Shown here one piece after another: positions 57,457-64,000 of a stretch of 64,000 nt of DNA. Below the pieces are notes generated by a model. That model was not told the origin of the DNA. It did not search any database and worked only from the letters and a program-made list of their open reading frames with translations. The stretch covers positions 1-64,000 of the forward strand of contig CBFFRP010000565.1 of NCBI GenBank assembly GCA_965644295.1. Direction: 5' to 3'. The translations under genes were made by a program, and so were the position numbers. The DNA is from Paraphysomonas bandaiensis (lineage: Eukaryota; Chrysophyceae). Numbering within the stretch: position 1 is the stretch's first letter; every line of letters starts with the position of its first letter.

Positions 57457-60400
57457 ATGAGTGTAGAGTACATATGCTATATGTGCAGGAGGGTATTTAC
57501 AGCCACTTTGAACTTTTTTGCCTGTAGAAATACCGCAGGGGGTCACTACATGAAATCTCTCACATTGGCGCACCAGCATTTGAACAAAAAGAGTTTAATC
57601 AGTTTATTTGACTGGATAATTCCAGGCCGACCCAGTCATGTCGTCATGAAACGACGAATATCACAATACAAGCAGCTATCCGTATTTGGTAAATTATGGG
57701 ATGCATGGCAAATATTTCTCTCTGTGCTCGCATGTGGATTGTATATAGCGGAGAGCTACTCCACAGGCTACACCGAGCACCAATTTTATACCTGGCATGA
57801 CGTAATCGTGACCCAGTTTTTCATGCTAGATTTTATATTTAACTGGTTCACTGCAATCAATACAAAAATATTTTTTCAGAGCTTGATGACTATTGTAGAT
57901 GTGTTAACGATATTTCCTGTGTACATCAGTCTTGCCACGGGAAGTGATGTTAATCTTTCAATATTTCGCTTCATTCGCATATTGCGTTTAGTTCGCGTCC
58001 TGCGCACCTTTCGTCTCTTGGGAAGCCTTAGTGGGCTGAAACGGCAATTAATCACCTTATCATTGACTTTGATCAGCTTAGTCTTCATGGCAGCGGGTGT
58101 GGTAAATGTTCTCGAGAACGACGTGCAGCAGCTGTATTTTGATTGTCAATATATAAACAAGAACACGAACTATCGCCCCTCTTGCGATAGTTATACTGAT
58201 ACTTTTGACATGGACACGTGTGACTGTCGGGAGAAGAATTGTGTACCTGTATATAATCGTTATGATGAGAGATATGAGCCCACTCGCATACAGTGCACAA
58301 GTCTACCATTCTTCAATTGTATATATTTCATCATAGTAACAATATCTACAGTAGGGTATGGTGATATATCTCCTACCTCATCCCATTCTAGAGGCGTAGT
58401 TCTATTGTTTATTATAACATCTGCAGTGGTTATACCTATGCAGCTGAAACAGCTTACTCATCTCCTATCATCGAGCTCTATATTCAGAAGTTCTTATGAT
58501 GTGCAAAACTCCGAGGAGCATGTTGTGTTATGTGGGCACGTTAATAATCGATCCAAACTTGAAAAATTCTTTTTGGAATTTTTCCATCCTGACCGCAAAA
58601 TGCCATCATCTCCACACTTTCATGTTGTACTACTGTGTCCTGAAGACCCGAGTGAGGAAGTACGATCCCTCCTCGTATCTCCCAAATTCGACTCACGCGC
58701 AAGTTACCTTATAGGTTCGGCACTGTCTGTGGAGGACCTGCAGCGTGCCCGAGTAGATGTCGCAAGTGCCGTGTTTTTTTTGTGTAATATTGAAGCGAAG
58801 GAGGAGGCAGCCCTTTGCGATGGTACCACTATTGTACTCCGTACTCTGGCAGTCAGTGACTTTAACCCTGACACCCAACTCCTAGTTGAGGTAGTGCACT
58901 CTAAAGACAGTGATATACTGAAGAATAACGATGTTGATGTGGTACTGTGTGTGGATGAATTCAAAACAGTGATGTTGGCAAGAAATGCTGTTTGCCCTGG
59001 CTTAAGCACACTCATTAGCAATATTTTCCGAACATATGGTCGCCATCACAATCCCAACTCCAGCAACCAACACTGGCTCGCAGAATATAACTATGGCCAG
59101 TGTATGGATATCTATTATATTCCCTTACCGGGACTTTTCTTGGAGGCATTTAATTTCGATTGGGGAATGGTTGCGGAGAGTCTGTATATCGAATACCACT
59201 GCATGTTGCTTGGAGTATTTAGTAACACTGACGGAGAAATTAATCTCAACCCAATAAATGTTGAATTCAAAGATCCCAAGACTAAGAAAGTGTTCTACGG
59301 TATCTTATTGGGACCATCCCAGGATGTAGCGACTCGGATTACCAAAGCTATACACGAGTATTCGTCAATTGCGCGAATGGTAAATAGTATGCTTGAGGCA
59401 GAGTCATGTTTTGGAGTGCGGGTAGTTCCGAAGCAACACGGGGTCATAAATCGATCGCAGAGCTCTCATAAGTATTTCACAAATAAATCCGGTCCCACGG
59501 ACAAGCCAGTGTTACAGGACATCATGCTGTTCAATAAGCTTCAGCGTATTGCGCGGAAGAGCACTAAACCGGGCTATGTTAAGAGTGTAGAGGACATATC
59601 AGGATCAGTCAAAGCTCCGACAAAAGGTAGGAAAATCAATGCGAGGGAAGCGAAGGCCATTGTATGCTATGGTGGCAATGCGTTGAAAGGAGGTCAAGCA
59701 AATACTCCCGTCCCTGACCCTGTTTGGGATGACAGAAGAAGCATGAATGTAAAAGCAAGCGACATCGGTCAGGTGAACCATGCTCTACATATGACCGACC
59801 ATATTATCGTCTTCGGTTGTCGGGACAACTTTTCGTCATTCGTGGAATATGCTGATATGCCTGTCGTGCGTGAAATGAACGGCTTTATTCGACCAATACT
59901 ATACGTTGGCTCCGAATTACCGACAAAGTGGAAAATGCTTAAAATGAAGCACAAAGATTTATATTTTTTAGAAGGCGATATTTCACTAAAAAGCACCTTA
60001 TCGCGCACGAATGTGGGACATGCGTATAGCGTCGTCATGCTGACACAGCGCCGGGAGGAGTTGGAATTCGAAGAGAGTGAAAATCTCGACTTCGAAATGC
60101 TCTTTTTGTATCTCAAAATTGCTTCGTGTATTCCGTCCAACGTTCACTTCACAGTAGAACTGACAAGTGGACAGAACATGAGTGTCCTGAACTCTGTAAC
60201 AGTTAAAAAGGAGAGAAGAGATGACAATTCTACGCCTCACTACGGCCCTGGAAACGACATGGATACTGGGGATACTCTATCATTTGAAGAAAGACTAATG
60301 CTCGAGGGTATGCTTGATGACAGCAGAGGTGAGTAAAGCATAAATTGTTAAGGTGAGAGTCTTTAGTGTTGCGTTGGTTATATAGATCGAGATGTTATGT

Positions 60401-61533
60401 TGAAACAGCTGCGCACTGTGTACAACTCATCCCGCTCACGCAACGATCCTCATATAAAGCGTGGGCAATTCTTTTCTCAATATGTACGAAACCTGACGCC
60501 AGCGTCATCACGGCAATCCAGCGCAAGGCAACTTCTGAAGACAATGCCGGGACGCAGATTGAGCTCTGTCCAGTATAGAAGCTCTGTAAAGTCTGAGGTA
60601 TGCAGTGTGCGTGGCGGTCGAGAAGGCTTACTATGTCGAATGCGTAGTTATGTTTTGTGATGTTTGATTGGCGAATTTTATTTTGTAGATTCCGATATTT
60701 GGCAGCACTGACTGGGATGGACAAGATAACTATACGAATTTTGCAATATATGCCGCAGGCCGGACGTTTGTTCCAGATGTAGTAGATAATATATTGACGC
60801 AGGTGTGTAGAGAGGATCCTTGGTTTTGTTAATACTTGTATCTTAATGCTAGCATCTATTGTATTGGTGATGTATATATGTTACTGAAAATTGTATGTAT
60901 ATTGTTTGCGACATTGCACCACAGTGTTTTTCTTATCGCGCCCATTGTAGAGTTTTTTCTCATCACTGACGTCAAACATATGCGAGGGGCTCGTATGTGG
61001 TCAAGAAAATCAGGGGATATTTCTAATTCCCTTACCGAGAACTTTCACTTACAGATACTTTAGTGATGTATATCGCGCCTGTATCTCGCGATGCGTAAGT
61101 CTCCTGCGAGTACAACTGTCTTCTGTTGACATATGCTTCAGGTGTTGGTCATTGGGCTATACCGTGCTGCCTCGTTGTCAGAACAGTCATTTATGCCTTT
61201 CGTGTACACCTGTCCTCCTCCTCGAACTGTTTTGAATACTTTTGACAAGCTTTACGTGTATGGCACCCCTGCTAATATTAAAAACTGTGAAAGGGTTCTC
61301 TCACTGCCATTCGGAAAAATGGGAAATATGGTTACCCTTGGTATGCAAACTGCGCACAAGTTGTACGATCATATAATACCAAATGTGTGACCTCTACGTA
61401 ATAATTGTTTTGTCTGTATTTAGGAACGGATGAGTCTATCATGAGGCGTCGCAGAAGCGTATCCACTCCGACATCCGTAAAATCACCGCAAAATATATTT
61501 TGCCCTTCCAATGAATTATCTACACAAGTGTGA
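57457..61533 (+). CDS. BK/Slo-like Ca2+-activated K+ channel alpha subunit
   Basis: Five exons on +: 57457-60328, 60386-60597, 60689-60802, 61142-61340 and 61424-61533. They total 3,507 nt = 1,168 aa with agreeing phases. Six membrane segments: S1 ~85-103, S2 ~117-134, S3 ~142-160, S4 ~168-190 with six Arg (RFIRILRLVRVLRTFRLL), S5 ~198-220 and S6 ~310-331. The selectivity filter is TVGYGD (298-303). An unusually long Cys-rich loop (~221-283) lies between S5 and the pore. A gating ring of two RCK domains follows: RCK1 from ~356 (HVVLCGHVNN) and RCK2 from ~777 (HIIVFGCRDNFSSF). The end of RCK2 is carried by exons 3-4 (FAIYAAGRTFVPDVVDNIL; KLYVYGTP). No obvious S0 segment or run-of-Asp calcium bowl, so calcium gating is inferred from the fold. 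The 339-nt third intron is long for this window; an unseen small exon is possible. Confidence 0.92.
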
Positions 61534-62280
61534 CCTTCGTACGATATTGTTTCTGTATCGCATAAGTCGCCTTGGACTTTTTCTTGTACTGTGTTCGTCT
61601 ATGCGGTGACGCCCATTATTATTTTGTTTTCATGTGTGCTGCGCATGACTCTGTCGTGATATTCATGCAGTATGTGCACTAATTTATACTTTGGTTTATT
61701 ATTTTCTGGTGTAATTTTCAGTTGTTACATGCATGATGTAAAATAGAGTGGTTGTCATATTATTAATGCCAAAATAGTTTGTATAATTGGTAATTATGAT
61801 TGATTTTTCGCTATTTGTATTCAGAACCAATTATAGTTAGCCATTTTCGAATCTCATGCAACATGCGTTCACCTCTACTTAGATATATATATCATAGCCG
61901 ATATCAGCTTCATCAATCTCTGTATCGTTGCTATCACTGTCTGAACGGGGATTTATTCTAACAACATTTTTCTCATGTCTTGTGAAATTAAACGGGACTA
62001 GAGAATGCCTTATTATTAGCAATGGGCGTTTCAGAGTCGAACTAATTTAGCATTGCAATTTAACTAACTAGTGCTTAACCATCAACAAAGTCGGGCTCGC
62101 ATATTTCGTGGTGTTCTGGGGGATAAGTACCGGAGATATTTCTCCTGAAACTAACGGAAGCCACATATATATAGTTAGCAGATATTGTTCTGCCCACTCA
62201 TAGCCAAATGCTTGTGTGGTACAAGGGACAATATAAGTGTCACTTGTGTAGACAGCTTTGGGCCTTGACGTATAAACAGG
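61534..62280. other. Intergenic, repeat border at 61990-62031
   Basis: No gene recognised. CTAGAGAATGCCTTATTATT followed by AGCAATGGGCGTT (from ~61998) recurs inverted at ~63947-63985. Confidence 0.5.
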
Positions 62281-62415
62281 CATTCGGGAATGGGTCCACC
62301 TCAAGGGCATCCGGGGTATTGGGCTACCTGCTGAAGTCAAGCATCCGGGAATAGGCCCACCTCAAAGGCATCGGGGTATTGAGAGCTTACTGCAGAAGTC
62401 AAGCATCCGGGCTGT
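62281..62415 (+). repeat. Tandem repeat, about 62-bp unit, two full copies
   Basis: 62281-62341 and 62342-62403 are near copies (CATYCGGGAATRGG, CCACCTCAARGGCATC, CTGMWGAAGTCAAG). A third copy begins CATCCGGG at 62404 and breaks off. Confidence 0.85.
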
Positions 62416-62430
62416 TCACCTTGAGTACAG

Positions 62431-62850
62431 AGAGCGAAAGTGGTTGCATCTTACACTTTGGTGATGCACAAGCAGCTTTCGTAGCGCTAAATAGTAGAAT
62501 ATCAGAGTTAAGCAATAGTTAGTTAAATTATAATGCTACATTGGTTCTGACACTTACATGCCTACAATTGGACGCTACGAAAGCTGCTTGTTCGTCACCG
62601 AAAGCAGCAAGATGCTCTATCACTCAAAAACCGAACGCAGTGAGAAAGCAGAATAATATATTGAAAGTCTTTTTATTTAGCAATAGGCGTTAAAAACTCG
62701 TTCCGATATAGTGGCTAGTTGAATGCTAGATCTACCAGTTAGACCTCTACCCATAACTAATCAGCACAAATTCTATTATCCTACTATTTAGCGCTACAGA
62801 AGCTGCTTGTGCGTCGCCGCAAGCACCAAGGTGCAACCACTTCCGTTCTT
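62431..62850. mobile_element. MITE-like element with inverted ends
   Basis: Left AAGTGGTTGCATC, then CACAAGCAGCTTTCGTAGCG and CTAAATAGTAGAATA. The right end read in reverse gives AAGTGGTTGCACC, CACAAGCAGCTTCTGTAGCG and CTAAATAGTAGGATA. A third, inner inverted piece lies at ~62570-62605. No open frame inside, and no certain target duplication. Confidence 0.65.
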
Positions 62851-63852
62851 AATGTTGTTTGTGAGTTTCGCACTGCTCGTGTGTCTTAGGACTCACTGGC
62901 GCGTGTTGTCCGGGGGTCTCCCCTTGGGATAAGGTTCCGCCAGGCTCTGAGGTACAGGGTTCTGTATTAAGGTCCTGAGTGTACCGAGCACTAGATGTGT
63001 GTGCTGAGAGGTTGATGGTGTGGTGGAATGTGGCGGTGTCGCCGTGCACCGTCTGGGCGTCAGGCATAGGTGGAGTTGCCGGAGACAGTCCTTGGGATGT
63101 CAGTGACTCATGGATGTGATCTCCAAAAGCCGTCTCGAGTTGTGCAGTTGTGATGGTACCCGTCCAGAATCTCTCCACCTGTGGAACGGAAGGATTCCAG
63201 GCCCTGCTGGAGAGCCGCTGTAGTACAGTGGTGGTCCATTGGGGTAGTTCCGGATTTCTCAGCTCTTCTTGAAGCGCGTTTTTGTGGCTGTGAAATGCAG
63301 ACTCCCTTATCTGCGTTATGGCGTCATTTGTACAGTCTAGACACATATGCTTGAGTGAGTCTAGTCGAAATCCGCAGTCAGAACATGCGGCTTTAGCCAG
63401 GTCGAGTCCGTGTTTGGTTTTCGCCCGGTTTCTTCCTATGCTGAAAGATTTGTCCCATGTCAGTGCTGCATTGATTACTCGCTGGCGCAGGTGGGAACTC
63501 ACTTTGTCCTTTGATGGTCCACCATCTGCTTGCGCCAGTTTGCGCGGAAGTAGTGCCCCACTGTCTGTCCAATATCCAGGAGCCCGGTCGGGATTGTGAC
63601 CGTAGCGTTGGTCTCTGAGGGTAGTGTAGGCCTCCAGCGTCCGTTGATTGCGGAGGGATTGGAAATCCGTGAGCAGGGGGCTAGTGCGATACGGCCGTCG
63701 TTCCCCAGTTAGGCGCCAGTGCCATAAACCCTCGGTGAGTATTCGCTCAATGGCTTGGTCCACTTCTATGTTACAGACAGTGTAATTTTGTCGTCCGAGT
63801 AGTCTATCTACCTCAAGCCAGTCCTGAGCAAGCAGAATGTTGATATATATCT
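62849..63852 (-). pseudogene. R2/LINE-like non-LTR retroelement ORF, 3' part
   Basis: The frame is open on - from a stop near 63855 down to 62849. The longest Met start is at 63763 (MDQAIERILTEGLWHWRL, 304 aa), but the frame extends upstream without ATG. CSDCGFRLDSLKHMCLDC gives the CX2CX8HX4C spacing of the zinc knuckle that follows RT in R2-type and related LINE proteins. It is preceded by the usual VSSHLRQRVINAAL helix region. No RT palm motif or endonuclease is visible. The C-terminal ~100 residues are Thr/His/Pro-rich. It appears 5'-truncated; alternatively it is a gene carried between the inverted repeats. Confidence 0.5.
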
Positions 63853-63879
63853 AACATCTTTCTGATGACTTCAGGACTT

Positions 63880-63990
63880 TTGAGTTACAAGCAGCTTTCC
63901 TGCCTTCGTAGCCTTAAATAGTAGGATATCAGGGGTATGCACTGTCTTGAACGCTTATTGCTAATAATAAGGCATTCGCTAGAGTTTACT
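63880..63990 (-). repeat. Further copy of the CAAGCAGCTT / AATAGTAGGATATCAG module
   Basis: ACAAGCAGCTTTC, CTTCGTAGCCTTAAATAGTA and GGATATCAG match the arms of the element at 62431-62850. They are followed by GCTTATTGCTAATAATAAGG, the inverse of ~62003-62030. Cut near the window end. Confidence 0.7.
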
Positions 63991-64000
63991 GCATGGTATA

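Noticed and set aside
1-64000. CRISPR arrays, bacterial operons, ribosome binding sites
   Set aside because: The window is eukaryotic nuclear DNA; none of the repeats has CRISPR spacing.

Overview
This window is nuclear DNA of a unicellular eukaryote, not a bacterium. The genes are split by very short GT-AG introns, mostly 43-79 nt. The host genes include a giant BEACH protein, a GRK-type kinase and a Ca2+-gated-type K+ channel. Two flagellar genes (RPGRIP1L-like and SHIPPO/ODF3-like) imply a species with a cilium or flagellum. The gene set would fit a flagellated protist such as a stramenopile/oomycete relative, but this is an inference and the lineage cannot be fixed from the sequence alone.

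Layout: 1-3.6 kb holds the 3' part of a Ty3/gypsy element on + (Pol end, polypurine tract, LTR). 3.7-6.4 kb holds a Ty1/copia relic on -, cut off before the reverse transcriptase. 8.2-22.4 kb is one seven-exon BEACH/WD40 gene on - (4,646 aa). 22.4-24.5 kb is intergenic with a decayed ankyrin-repeat gene. 24.5-35.1 kb is an 18-exon gene on - (3,202 aa) joining an RPGRIP1L-like coiled-coil/C2/C2 protein to a very long EF-hand array, whose last part is four near-identical 321-bp repeats. Head to head with it, 35.6-37.2 kb on + encodes a SHIPPO-type protein. 37.2-47.5 kb is about 10 kb of repeat-rich DNA with a solo LTR of the same gypsy family, hAT relics, an inverted pair of GACAAAAGAC-rich repeats, hairpins and a microsatellite. 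47.5-49.6 kb encodes a GRK-like kinase on - with a C-terminal CaaX box, divergent from a secreted or Golgi-type sulfotransferase (50.2-52.1 kb, +). 52.5-53.3 kb is a 799-bp hAT element with perfect 8-bp target duplications, followed by a reversed, truncated gypsy LTR. 55.2-56.7 kb encodes a PSP1-domain protein (-), divergent from a BK/Slo-like K+ channel (57.5-61.5 kb, +). 61.5-64 kb is a nest of short inverted repeats around an R2/LINE-like ORF relic.

Exon structures were built by hand from splice sites. For all six multi-exon genes the exon lengths sum to a multiple of three and the phases agree at every junction, which is strong internal support. Function assignments rest on motif recognition only; no database search was possible. 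The genes point to two themes: flagellum/ciliary transition zone with calcium (RPGRIP1L-EF, SHIPPO, perhaps GRK and the K+ channel) and membrane traffic (BEACH, sulfotransferase).
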